A DNA stretch of 64,000 bases from Methylocystis hirsuta. Its GTDB lineage: Bacteria > Pseudomonadota > Alphaproteobacteria > Rhizobiales > Beijerinckiaceae. A model generated the notes under the pieces. It was not told the DNA's origin. It did not search any database and saw nothing but the letters and a program-made list of their open reading frames with translations. The DNA lies in the NCBI RefSeq assembly GCF_003722355.1, contig NZ_QWDD01000001.1:496001-560000 (forward strand), in the 5' to 3' direction. Below, one piece after another: positions 26,542-35,099 of the stretch. Numbering within the stretch: the first letter of the stretch is position 1; every line of letters begins with the position of its first letter. Made by a program: the position numbers and the translations under genes.

Positions 26542-28896
26542 TTAATCCTTTGGTCCCAATAACTTCTTAGCCCGCTCGAAACCGGATTGAAGCATTTTCC
26601 CGAAGACTTCCTTCTCAGGCTCCTCAGCTCCCCGTCCGTAACTCTCACCATGACCATGACCATAGCCATAGCCATAACCATAACCATAACCATAACCATA
26701 ACCATAACCATAACCATAACTTCCGGCTCGCGAATCGAATTTGGTAAGGACTGTTCCTATGACGTACGCCCGCGCCATTGCGAGGCGCTTAAGCGAGTTG
26801 CGCAAAGCGCCGGTTTTTGACTGGCCGGCGCAGACAACGAAAACCGTCGCGACCGTGGCGTTGGACAGGATCAGCGCATCTGCAAGGCCCATGACAGGCG
26901 GACCGTCGACAACGATCAGATCAAAAACTTGCTTGCCGCGCGAAAGCAGGTTCACGAGTTTGGGACCGCCGAGGAGTTCGGCCGCATTCGGCGGGAGCGG
27001 CCCGGAAGCCATAAAAAGCAGGTGCGGAAGGTCCGTCGTTTGAATCAAGTCGGAGAGTGAGCTGCTACCCGTTAGGTAGTTGCTGAGGCCTGGGCTGTCG
27101 GTAAGCCCCATCCTTTTGTGGAGCGACGCGTTACGCAAATCGGCGTCGATTATTAACACTTTCAAGCCCATCGCAGAAAAATGTCGAGCGATCGCGAGGG
27201 ACGTTGTGGACTTGCCTTCTCCGGGACCCGAACTCGTGACGAGCAGCGTTCTCGGCAAGCCCGCAGCCGTCGAGAATTGAAGCGACGTACAAAGCGATCG
27301 GTACGACTCAGCGATTGCAGAGCGTGGATCGGTGAGCTCTCCCTCCAAGGTTTTGGGAGGCAAGACCTTCGGAACCATGCCAAGAGTGGCGAGAGCCGAT
27401 ATTCGTTCCGCGTCGTCAGGCGAATGGACAACGTCATCCAGCCGTTCGAAGAGATAGGCGGCGCCAAGGCCCACGAGCACACCGAGCAATAGACCAAGGC
27501 CGACTGCCCGCGATTTGCTGGGCCAGGAAGGTGAGCGCGGCAGTTCCGCGTCGTCAACAATGAAGACGTTGTTGGCGCTCACGCCTCCTGCGATGTCCAC
27601 CTCCTTGTAGCGCTGGAGGAGCCCTTCGTACAGCGAGCGGGTCGTATCGACCTCACGTTTGAGGATATTGTATTGAATGCTTCGCTTCTGCAGATCCAGA
27701 GCCGCCCCGCGTAAGGCTTCGATCCGCTCAATCATTTTTGATTCTTGGCTTGCGGACGCTTCGTAGGCCGCCTTAAGCATCGACTTTATGCTCTTCACTT
27801 CGAATGCGAGCTGGCGGTCAACCTCCTTTATTCTATTTTGGAGCTGCACCATCGACGGATAGTCAGGGCGAAATGTCTCTGACTTCTCCTCAAAATCAGT
27901 CGTTAGCGCGTTTCGCTTTGCGCGAAGTTCGTCAATGACCTTATTAGTGAGAAGCTGCGGAAAATTAATCGCCGTCGCATTCTCAATTTGCTGCCACAAT
28001 TGTTCGTTCTTAATCCGCTCAGCGACGATGGCGCCAAGAGCCGAATTCGCCGCCTGAAGGTTGGACTCGGCGATAGACGTCTTGTCGTTGCCCTGAACGA
28101 TCTGCTCCTTTTCAGCGAAGGAGAGCAGAACTTTTTCCGACTCCTCCAGCCGCGTCTTGAGCTGGTTAATCTGATCCTCAAGAAAGGTTTTGGCGTAGGA
28201 ACTCGCCTGGAACCTCTTATCGAGATTGGCCGCAATGAACGCCTTGCCGAAAGCGGCCGCCACTTTCTGAGCTCTCGCCGGCTCCGGATCGGAATACAAA
28301 ATATCGACGAGGCGAGATCCCGGCACCGGCTTTACGATGCGGTTCGCCAGGATGACCCCCGTGGCGGCTTGGTCGGACTCCTTCTGCTCTTCTCTCGCCG
28401 CGGATTTCTTCCCTCCGCCAAATACAGTTTCGAGCAGCCCGGGCTTGGCTGTCGCCTGGCTCGGCGGGCTTCTTGTCATGGACGCGACACGCTGCGCTAG
28501 ACTGCGGCTCTGCAGCAACTCGTATTGCGTCCTGAGAAACTCGCTGTCGCCCATCTCCGTAGGCGTTACGTTGCCACTTTCGATGATCTTCGTGACGCTC
28601 CGTTCGATCTGAAGACGTAACGTAGCCGTATAAAGCGGCTTCTGAACAAGCGCCCAGACAAGCGCTACCGCGGTGAAAGCAGCTGTGATGCTTACGATCA
28701 GCCGCCACCGCTTTAAGAGCGTCCTCAGAATTTCGCGCAGGGCGCGATTGGTGTCCTCGGATGCGTCTTGCACAAGGGGCGGCGCGAGATAGCTTCTCCG
28801 CTCCGAGGTAACGGCGAGCAGGCGGCGCTCCTCTTCATCCTGGCTGGCGTCAGGAGGCAGGTCGCCGGAATTATTTTGGATATCTTCGTCTTTCAC
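26542..28896 (-). CDS. Wzc-type polysaccharide co-polymerase with BY-kinase domain
   Basis: The 784-residue protein is a bacterial tyrosine autokinase fused to a Wzz chain-length domain. A first membrane segment lies near residues 66-85, a long coiled periplasmic region follows, and a second segment sits near 480. The kinase shows Walker A GPGEGKS near 555, Walker A' VLIIDADLRN near 582 and Walker B DLIVVDGPP near 660. It controls chain length and export of extracellular polysaccharide with the Wza-like lipoprotein encoded just upstream. The C-terminal tyrosine cluster is a strict repeat of ten Tyr-Gly and two His-Gly dipeptides encoded by a hexanucleotide microsatellite. The start is GTG at 28896, with no strong ribosome site, so the exact start is uncertain. 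Confidence 0.9.
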   Translation of the reverse strand: MKDEDIQNNSGDLPPDASQDEEERRLLAVTSERRSYLAPPLVQDASEDTNRALREILRTLLKRWRLIVSITAAFTAVALVWALVQKPLYTATLRLQIERSVTKIIESGNVTPTEMGDSEFLRTQYELLQSRSLAQRVASMTRSPPSQATAKPGLLETVFGGGKKSAAREEQKESDQAATGVILANRIVKPVPGSRLVDILYSDPEPARAQKVAAAFGKAFIAANLDKRFQASSYAKTFLEDQINQLKTRLEESEKVLLSFAEKEQIVQGNDKTSIAESNLQAANSALGAIVAERIKNEQLWQQIENATAINFPQLLTNKVIDELRAKRNALTTDFEEKSETFRPDYPSMVQLQNRIKEVDRQLAFEVKSIKSMLKAAYEASASQESKMIERIEALRGAALDLQKRSIQYNILKREVDTTRSLYEGLLQRYKEVDIAGGVSANNVFIVDDAELPRSPSWPSKSRAVGLGLLLGVLVGLGAAYLFERLDDVVHSPDDAERISALATLGMVPKVLPPKTLEGELTDPRSAIAESYRSLCTSLQFSTAAGLPRTLLVTSSGPGEGKSTTSLAIARHFSAMGLKVLIIDADLRNASLHKRMGLTDSPGLSNYLTGSSSLSDLIQTTDLPHLLFMASGPLPPNAAELLGGPKLVNLLSRGKQVFDLIVVDGPPVMGLADALILSNATVATVFVVCAGQSKTGALRNSLKRLAMARAYVIGTVLTKFDSRAGSYGYGYGYGYGYGYGYGYGYGHGHGESYGRGAEEPEKEVFGKMLQSGFERAKKLLGPKD
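26648..26719. repeat. Hexanucleotide microsatellite, 12 units, in the BY-kinase tail
   Basis: On the + strand the units read CCATGA x2, CCATAG x2 and CCATAA x8 with no interruption (72 bases). On the coding strand each unit gives Tyr-Gly, or His-Gly for the two CCATGA units. Because the unit is 6 bases, any slippage keeps the frame and only changes the number of tyrosines in the autophosphorylation tail. Graded variation (GA, then AG, then AA) from one side suggests expansion from the 8-copy side. Confidence 0.95.
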
Positions 28897-28914
28897 GTAT
28901 TCACAAGGCCTAAG

Positions 28915-29673
28915 CTACAGCGCCGTCCCCAGCAGAACGAGTGGGCTAGCCATGGGAGTCAACGCCTTGAGATATTGAAATGCCGCTTTCGTTGACGAGT
29001 CTTCGACAACGATTACGTCCCCCATCTGAACTTCGGGATCGGCGACAGCGCCGGAACGAATCTGGGCGACGTCATAATGAAGCATCTGTCGCCCATCGTC
29101 GCGGAAGATCGCGACGTTGGTGGAGGAGATCTCCCGATCCAGTCCCTCAGCGCGCGCGATGGTCTGCATCAGACTATCGTTTCCGCGGACAGGATAGACG
29201 CCTGGTTTTTTCACGGCGCCCTCAATGGTCACGCGCTGACTATTGTATTCCTTGACGAACACGGACACCTGCGGCGACTTCACATATTTTACGCCCAGTC
29301 TCCCCTCGAGGTCGCGCTCAAGACCATTCGCCGTCTTTCCCGCCACAGGAACCTCGCCAACCAATGGCAGATTGACCATGCCACTTTCAGTGACCTGGAC
29401 ACTTTTCGAGAGTTCCGGCACTTTGAAGACCGTAACTTCCAAAACGTCTTGCGGACCGATCTTGTAACCAGCGCTTTTGCGGTTCGAGGCGCTTCCATAT
29501 CGATCCGCGAACTGCGCGAGCTTGGCGCGATTCGGCTCCGCCGACATTGGCGACGCCTCGTCGCCGGAATAACCGTTGCAACCTCCCAGCAAAACCGCCA
29601 ACCCGAAAAAAACGGCGGGGCATAGCGCGCTAGCGGTTCGGATCGACCACGGGCAAAGGGTTAAAATTATCAT
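28915..29673 (-). CDS. Wza/GumB-like polysaccharide export lipoprotein
   Basis: The 252-residue protein has a signal ending in the lipobox LGGC, then the Poly_export domain (YKIGPQDVLEVTVFKVPELS, MVNLPLVGEVPVAGKT) and an SLBB-type domain (VTIEGAVKKPGVYPV). Outer-membrane export proteins of this family form the exit channel for polysaccharide and work with the Wzc-type kinase. The kinase gene follows on the same strand after 18 bases. The ATG has AGGTGA 4 bases upstream. At 252 residues it is shorter than E. coli Wza and nearer in size to GumB/ExoF. An AT-rich stretch with palindrome CTTAATTAAG at 29811-29820 precedes it and could hold the operon promoter. Confidence 0.87.
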   Translation of the reverse strand: MIILTLCPWSIRTASALCPAVFFGLAVLLGGCNGYSGDEASPMSAEPNRAKLAQFADRYGSASNRKSAGYKIGPQDVLEVTVFKVPELSKSVQVTESGMVNLPLVGEVPVAGKTANGLERDLEGRLGVKYVKSPQVSVFVKEYNSQRVTIEGAVKKPGVYPVRGNDSLMQTIARAEGLDREISSTNVAIFRDDGRQMLHYDVAQIRSGAVADPEVQMGDVIVVEDSSTKAAFQYLKALTPMASPLVLLGTAL

Positions 29674-29988
29674 AAGTCACCTGCCTAGCCATGCCTGAGC
29701 CGCCGGCGTTAGGCGGCTCGACGGACAGAATCATGGAGCGTGCCGAGTGGCCCCTACCGAATTCTTTTCGCGCCGCCCCTCGCGGCCTTCAGCTAACTTT
29801 AATGAAAGAACTTAATTAAGTGCGTTGGTGGCCAGAATATGGCGGCAAGCTGGAGAGGGCGCCCGCGGAGGAGGAGGAAGCGAAATTCGGCGTAAACTTA
29901 CAGCTTGCTTCGGAAGTTCGGACAGTCGCTTGAATGGATTTTCTGCCCGACGGCGGCGGGGATTCTCGCCGCGAGTCAGGAGCAATCG

Positions 29989-30745
29989 GTGACGAAGCGA
30001 AGCCGCCGGACGCATGCTCCGGCGTTCAGGCGAAAGTGACCTTGGCCGCGATCAAGGGCGAGTTGACGCTGGAGAAAGATTTTTTGTCCGGCGCGCTCAG
30101 CGGCACCACGACCTCTCTATCGTCCGGCAGACGAAAGCGCTCGGCGTCGCCCGCAGCTCCGTCTACGACAAGCCCCGGCCGGTTTCGGCCGAGGATTTGC
30201 AGCGGATGCGCCGCCTTGACGAACGGCATCTCGACCATTCCTTCGCCGGGCGCGGATGCTGCGCGATCTGTTGCGGCGTGAGGGTGTGAGCACTGGCTGC
30301 CGGCATGTCGCGACGCTGATGAAGCGGATGTGGTCGAAGCCATCTCTCGGCGGCCGAACATGAGCAAGCCGGCGCCGGGGCACAAGGTCTAACCCCATTT
30401 GCGGCGGGGGAAGAAGATCGGGCGCGTTGATCATGTGCGGGCCATGGACCAACTCCTACCTCCCGATGATGCGGCGTGGCTTTGTTTATCTCGCTGCGGT
30501 CGTCGACCTAGCGAGCCGGCGCGTGCCGTCGCACCGCGTGTCCATCACGAAGGAGGCGGGGTTTTCGTCGAGGCGCTCGAAGAGGCGCTGGCGAAGCACG
30601 GGAAGCCTGAGATCTTCAACGCGGATCAGGCAGCCAGTTTACCAGTCTCGACTTCACCCGCGTGCTGCTCGGTGCGAAGATCGCCATCGGCAGGGACGGC
30701 AAGCGCGCCTGGACGCGACCGACCTAACCATTTCTTATCCTTAGA
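29989..30745 (+). pseudogene. Degenerate IS3-family element (orfA fragment and orfB fragments)
   Basis: GTG at 29989 opens [12 protein letters not shown], the start of an IS3 OrfA. This collapses within 15 codons into LEKDFLSGALS from the OrfA end. OrfB follows in pieces: DLSIVRQTKALGVARSSVYD and RPVSAEDLQRMRRLDERHLD (HTH part), then RGFVYLAAVVDLASRRV, EALEEALAKHGKPEIFNADQ from the rve integrase core, in shifting frames. No intact transposase remains. The rest of the gap up to 31009 (about 260 bases) shows no gene, only the presumable promoter of the next gene. Confidence 0.75.
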
Positions 30746-31009
30746 GGAATGAAAGCAAAAGACGCCGGCATGTTGCATTCGTACAACACCTGCGAGAAGC
30801 ACCTGAAATTGGGACGTTTAGTACGTCTCTCTCCGCCCCCTAATCCGGTCAAGGCTTAGATTTAACGCGCTGTTGGCCGAACTGCGGTCTTGCACAATTG
30901 TGTTCCATAGCGAATAGTCGTAGCCGCATTATGGGGAAGCAAGGGGCTTCGAGAAGACCTGTGGAATGAGGTCGTCTGAATTGTGGGCGTCTTTCGGATG
31001 GAGACAGCT

Positions 31010-31456
31010 ATGAATAAGGTTTTTGTGGCAATTGGCTTGGTAGCTTCGGTCATTGCGAGTTGCCCCGCGGGCGCAGCGACCATCGAGAACATTGCGGGCG
31101 GCATCAAGGTCAATCGCGGGTCGGGCTTTTCTGCACAGACCAGTCCGACCGACTTGGCGCCCGGCGATCGCATTATGGTGAGTAAGGGTGGTTCCGCGCA
31201 TCTCCTTTACGCAGATGGCTGTCGTATGAAATTGGCGCAAGGCGTTACGACGGTTCCAGCCGCGTCTCCCTGCTCCTTCAGCGCCCAGTTCAACGACGGG
31301 GCCGTTGGCGACACCAATCCTTACCTCTTGGCCGGCGGCACGGTGCTGCTCTTCGGCGGCGGCATCGCGGCTGCATTCGCGCTGACGGGCAACGGCAACG
31401 GATGCACCTCCGCGGTAATTCCTCTGAGCGGCGGCACGGGTGTGATCTGTCAGTAG
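31010..31456 (+). CDS. Small exported protein with FecR-like domain and C-terminal hydrophobic segment
   Basis: The 148-residue protein has a Sec-type signal peptide (KVFVAIGLVASVIASCPAGA). A FecR-like strand pattern follows (IAGGIKVNRGSGF, LAPGDRIMVSKGGSAHLLYA), and a Gly/Ala-rich membrane-like segment (LLAGGTVLLFGGGIAAAFAL) lies close to the C-terminus. Two or three Cys residues may form disulfides. GGATGGAG precedes the ATG at 31010. It sits 21 bases before the O-antigen ligase/polymerase gene and is probably co-transcribed with it. The function is unknown. FecR-like beta domains bind partners at the membrane, so a role in assembling the polysaccharide export complex is plausible but inferred. 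Confidence 0.6.
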   Translation: MNKVFVAIGLVASVIASCPAGAATIENIAGGIKVNRGSGFSAQTSPTDLAPGDRIMVSKGGSAHLLYADGCRMKLAQGVTTVPAASPCSFSAQFNDGAVGDTNPYLLAGGTVLLFGGGIAAAFALTGNGNGCTSAVIPLSGGTGVICQ

Positions 31457-31477
31457 TAGAAGAAGGCCGTTGCAGGA

Positions 31478-32941
31478 ATGGTCGCCCACCCAGTTGAGAA
31501 AGAGCGGGTTCGCCCGCTCTTTTATTTTTGCGCCGTTGGCCTGTTTGCATGTTTGGTGCTTGGGGGTGGCGCGGGTTCTAGCTTTTTATCCGAAATCATT
31601 CTCCAAATTCTCTGCCTACCCCTAATCTTCGCGGGATTATGGATGCAGTTGGACCGGGATGCCCTTCGACTCTCCCGAGGGCCTCTCTTATTCTGCGCGG
31701 CGGTCGTCATATTGGCTTTGCTTGAATTGGTTCCGCTTCCCGCGATCATTTGGACCCATCTACCGGGGAGAGAACCGGCGGTTTCCGCCTTAAAGCTCAT
31801 TGGAGGCGAATCCACTTGGCAGAGCGTTAGCCTGACGCCGGATCGCTCATGGCTGGTGGCGCTTTCCCTCATTCCTGCTCTGTCGGTTTTCCTGTGCGCG
31901 CTCGCTCTTGGCGCAAAGGAGCGTCGTTTTCTGACGCTTGTCGCACTCGCCGGCGCGGTGTTGAACGCGCTTATCGGGCTCGCCCAAATCAGCGGCGGGC
32001 CCGACAGTTCGCTGAGATTCTATGAAGGGACCAGCACCGAAGCGGTAGGTTTTTTTGCCAATCGCGATCACTTCGCGGCCCTGCTTTATGCCTCCGTGCC
32101 ATTCGTCGGCGCTTGGGTCCTGAGCCTTAGCCACGATTCGCTGAGAAGAAAGCCGTCCGAGACGCAGTTGAACGCGTTCATGGTGCTCATGCTTGGCACT
32201 TGCGTCTCTATCATCTTGTTAATAGCCGAAGTCATGGCCCGCTCGCGTGCGGGTATAGCGTTGACTTTTGTCGCTCTGGTCGGGGCCGCCTTGCTCCTAT
32301 GGCGTGAGAGGCGGTCAGCGGGAATAATGTCGGGCGCTGGCCTGGTCGTCGCCGTCATCGGCGCAATAGCGAGCCTTCTCATATCCGATTTTGCGATTAG
32401 TCGGCTGGCTTCCCGTTTTGGGGGGAGTCTACACGTCCTCGAACGTGTAGCCCTCGCGGGGAAAACCATAACGGCTGGGTTGACGGTCGCGCCGCTCGGC
32501 GCGGGGACCGGCGCTTTTGTGCCATTATTCGCAATGTTCGAGCGTCCAAGGGACCTCACCGCGAACGTTTACGTCAACCACGCCCATAACGACCTTGTAG
32601 AGATCTGGGCGGAAACAGGCGTAATCGGACTCTTCCTTGTCGTGGTCATGTTCGTCTGGATTTTTCGCCGCTCAATCGACGTCTGGCGCCAGCATATAGA
32701 AGAAGGAGTCGCCCCGATCGACGTTTTGCTACCCCGCGCAGCGACGATCTCGATCGCGCTCCTCTATGTCCACTCACTGTTTGATTTTCCCTTACGAACG
32801 AGCGCCAATCTCTCAATATTCGCGGTCGCGTGCGCCCTTCTGACAGCGCCCCCGGGCTGGGGCCAAGTTGAAGCAGCAGACCTACCGACGTCAGCGCCTT
32901 TTGAGACGAAGCGAGCGAGTAGGATGGGCCGGGTATCGTAG
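31478..32941 (+). CDS. O-antigen ligase/polymerase family membrane protein (WaaL/Wzy)
   Basis: The 487-residue protein has around ten to twelve membrane segments. A large periplasmic loop before the last helices contains the Wzy_C/WaaL hallmark region (GAGTGAFVPLFAMFERPRDL, then NHAHNDLVEIWAETGVIGLF, with the H-x-H-N-D motif). These proteins either polymerise lipid-linked units or ligate polysaccharide to an acceptor. With Wza- and Wzc-type genes nearby, a polymerase role is favoured. Start ATG 31478 follows the FecR-like gene by 21 bases. Downstream is mobile-element debris, so this is the last intact gene of the accessory region. Confidence 0.83.
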   Translation: MVAHPVEKERVRPLFYFCAVGLFACLVLGGGAGSSFLSEIILQILCLPLIFAGLWMQLDRDALRLSRGPLLFCAAVVILALLELVPLPAIIWTHLPGREPAVSALKLIGGESTWQSVSLTPDRSWLVALSLIPALSVFLCALALGAKERRFLTLVALAGAVLNALIGLAQISGGPDSSLRFYEGTSTEAVGFFANRDHFAALLYASVPFVGAWVLSLSHDSLRRKPSETQLNAFMVLMLGTCVSIILLIAEVMARSRAGIALTFVALVGAALLLWRERRSAGIMSGAGLVVAVIGAIASLLISDFAISRLASRFGGSLHVLERVALAGKTITAGLTVAPLGAGTGAFVPLFAMFERPRDLTANVYVNHAHNDLVEIWAETGVIGLFLVVVMFVWIFRRSIDVWRQHIEEGVAPIDVLLPRAATISIALLYVHSLFDFPLRTSANLSIFAVACALLTAPPGWGQVEAADLPTSAPFETKRASRMGRVS

Positions 32942-32979
32942 AGCGTCGTGAGGCTAGGGTTGACGGCCAACTCGACCTC

Positions 32980-33160
32980 GCTCCCGCGAAGCTCCTCCTC
33001 GTCGACGAAACCTGGGCGACGACGAACAGGTCCCGCTAGAATGGCCGAGCCCCCGAAGGGTAAACGACTGCGCGCGGGCGCTGGAAAACAACCACCTTTC
33101 GTCGCTGGGCCACGCCACAAAGGCGCCAGCATGCGCAAGGTGATTGAGGCCCCGGCGCTA
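32980..33160 (+). pseudogene. Fragment of an IS630-family transposase
   Basis: Frame-shifted pieces read KLLLVDETWATTN (catalytic Asp/Glu strand of IS630), NGRAPEG followed by KGKRLRAGA, then WKTTTF and VAGPRHKGAS. These segments follow one another in the order found in IS630 DDE transposases. At least one stop codon and two frame changes separate them. The remaining sequence up to 33278 (LDKLALESCLREISELERAS in one frame) is unassigned. Confidence 0.6.
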
Positions 33161-33278
33161 CATGACCTCGCGCCGCACCGGCGACAGCGCCTCGATAAGT
33201 TGGCGCTTGAGAGCTGTTTGCGTGAAATCAGCGAACTCGAACGCGCAAGCCACAACCACAAAATGGACGCCTGAGCGA

Positions 33279-33831
33279 TGCTGGAATTCGAGCACGAGAC
33301 GCCAAAGGCTCCCTGACCGATCGCCATTTTGAGTCGATGTTTCCACGCGTATGGACTCCGCGCTCGCCTCGGTCGCCGAACAGTATGACGTCGTTGTAAT
33401 CGATAGCCCGCCCCGACTCGGATTGTTGACGATGTCGGCGATGTGCGCCGCGACCGCCGTGTTGGCGACAGTTCATCCACAAATGCTCGACGTCACGTCG
33501 ATGCGCCAGTTCTTGATCATGACGTCTGACCTACTCGGCTCGTCGCTAAGGCCGGCGGCAATATGGGGTACGACTGGATGCGCTATCTCGTCACTCGCAA
33601 GAGCACGGCGACGGTCCGCAGAACCAGATGGTGTCCTTCATGCGCTCAATGTTCGGGGAGCATGTGCTCAATTTTCCAATGCTCAAGAGCACGGCGATAG
33701 GCGACGCCGGCATTACCAAGCAGACGCTTTACGAGGTAAGCAGGGACCAGTTCACGCGCTCGACGTTCGGGGCGAGCATGACGCCTGCAGGCGCGGACTT
33801 GACGCCGCATCGCCGAGCGCCAACTTTTTGA
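33279..33831 (+). pseudogene. repA: Remnant of a repABC-plasmid partition protein RepA (ParA-type ATPase)
   Basis: The first piece at 33279 is MLEFEHETPKAP, a conserved RepA segment. From 33351 the frame gives SALASVAEQYDVVVIDSPPR and CAATAVLATVHPQMLDVTSM (Walker B and following ParA region). After a frame change it continues with MVSFMRSMFGEHVLNFPMLK, STAIGDAGITKQTLYEVSRD and QFTRSTF. The Walker A half and the C-terminus are missing and there is no intact repB or repC nearby. repABC replicons are confined to Alphaproteobacteria, mainly Rhizobiales. The sequence from 33832 to 34025 has no recognisable gene. Confidence 0.8.
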
Positions 33832-34025
33832 GAGGCGCGAGCGACTGGGATCGTGCTAGTCATCGCCATGCTAATCGTCGCAATGCCAGTCATCGCCATG
33901 ACATGATCGAGGGATTGAACCGGATGACGCTTGCAAGAAGACAAAGGCAAGCTTCAACCGATATGACGAGTGCGAGGGTTGTGCATTGAAGGCTCCGAGA
34001 TCCGGACGTTGGGCGCGAGGGCGAC

Positions 34026-35099
34026 GTGACTCCGCGCGATAACGACGTGTTCGAAGCCACAACGCCGGGGCTGCCCGTCGCGAGGCCACAAGCAAGCGGC
34101 AGATTTTTTGAGTCGCTGCGTGAACGGCTGCCGAGAGGCGCGCTTAGTGCGCTGGGCGTGGCGGCCAGTCTCGCCGTCTTTGCGCTCGCCGCTTATATTC
34201 TGGGCCGAACGCTCTCAAGTCTCAGCTACGCCGATCTGCTGAATGCTTTTCGCGCGACGAGCGGCGCGCAGATTTTAGCGTCCTTGGCCCTCTCCGCGCT
34301 CTCCTATCTGTTCCTGACCGGTTATGACGTCGTCGCCCTCTATCATATGAGGACGCGCGCGCCCTACAGAGTCGCTGCGCTTGCGTCCTTCGCAAGCTAC
34401 GCCATTTCCTTCAACCTTGGATTTCCCGTCATCACCAGCGCAGCCGTGCGCTACTGGATCTACTCTCGCGTCGCGTTGAACGCGCTGCAAGTCGCCAACA
34501 TAACGGTTTTCGCCGGCGTCACGTTCTGGCTCGGGATGACGCTGGTGATGGGGATAGGCTTTATCTATGGCGCGGAGGCGCTCGCGGCGCTCGACGGTTT
34601 GCCGACCTTCCTTCACATCATTCCCGGCGTTCTCATACTTGCAGGCGTGCTCTTTTATTTTGCCTGGGTGACGGTTGATCGCCGGACGATTCGACTTCGC
34701 GGCCACGCTCTGGAGTTGCCGGGTTTTATCCCGACTGTGGCGCAGTTTGCGCTTGGGGTCGCCGACCTGTGCTGCGCCTCAGGCGCGCTCTATGTGCTGC
34801 TTCCCGAGGGCGTTCCGCTGGACTTTGTGCCATTCGTCGCGGTCTATGTCGTCGCCTGCGTCCTCGGCGTGATCAGCCATGCGCCGGGCGGCATCGGCGT
34901 CTTCGAGGCGACGATGCTGCACGCCATCCCGGCGGCTTCGCATGAAAGCGTTCTGGCGTCGCTGCTTCTGTTTCGCATGATCTATTACTTTATTCCATTC
35001 GTTGTCGCGCTTGCGCTTCTCGGCGCCGATGAGGGCGCGCGTCGCTGGGCGACGTTGCGGGATGCGATCGCGCGCATTGTGGAGGAGCGCTCGAATTGA
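34026..35099 (+). CDS. UPF0104/YbhN family (MprF flippase-domain-like) membrane protein
   Basis: The 357-residue protein has about eight hydrophobic segments and the family features SFNLGFPVITSAAVRYWIYS and VISHAPGGIGVFEATML, the latter resembling the conserved H-x-P-G-G-x-G-x-x-E of the lysylphosphatidylglycerol synthetase membrane region. Members act on membrane lipids or hopanoid/lipid transport, and no substrate can be assigned here. The start is GTG at 34026. The stop overlaps the TTG start of phoR by 4 bases (TTGA), so translation is coupled. This is the first core-like gene after the mobile-element region. Confidence 0.75.
   Translation: MTPRDNDVFEATTPGLPVARPQASGRFFESLRERLPRGALSALGVAASLAVFALAAYILGRTLSSLSYADLLNAFRATSGAQILASLALSALSYLFLTGYDVVALYHMRTRAPYRVAALASFASYAISFNLGFPVITSAAVRYWIYSRVALNALQVANITVFAGVTFWLGMTLVMGIGFIYGAEALAALDGLPTFLHIIPGVLILAGVLFYFAWVTVDRRTIRLRGHALELPGFIPTVAQFALGVADLCCASGALYVLLPEGVPLDFVPFVAVYVVACVLGVISHAPGGIGVFEATMLHAIPAASHESVLASLLLFRMIYYFIPFVVALALLGADEGARRWATLRDAIARIVEERSN

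Noticed and set aside
26648..26719. CCATAA tandem array considered as a CRISPR or iteron array
   Set aside because: Units are 6 bases with no spacers and lie in frame within the kinase gene; it is a coding microsatellite.
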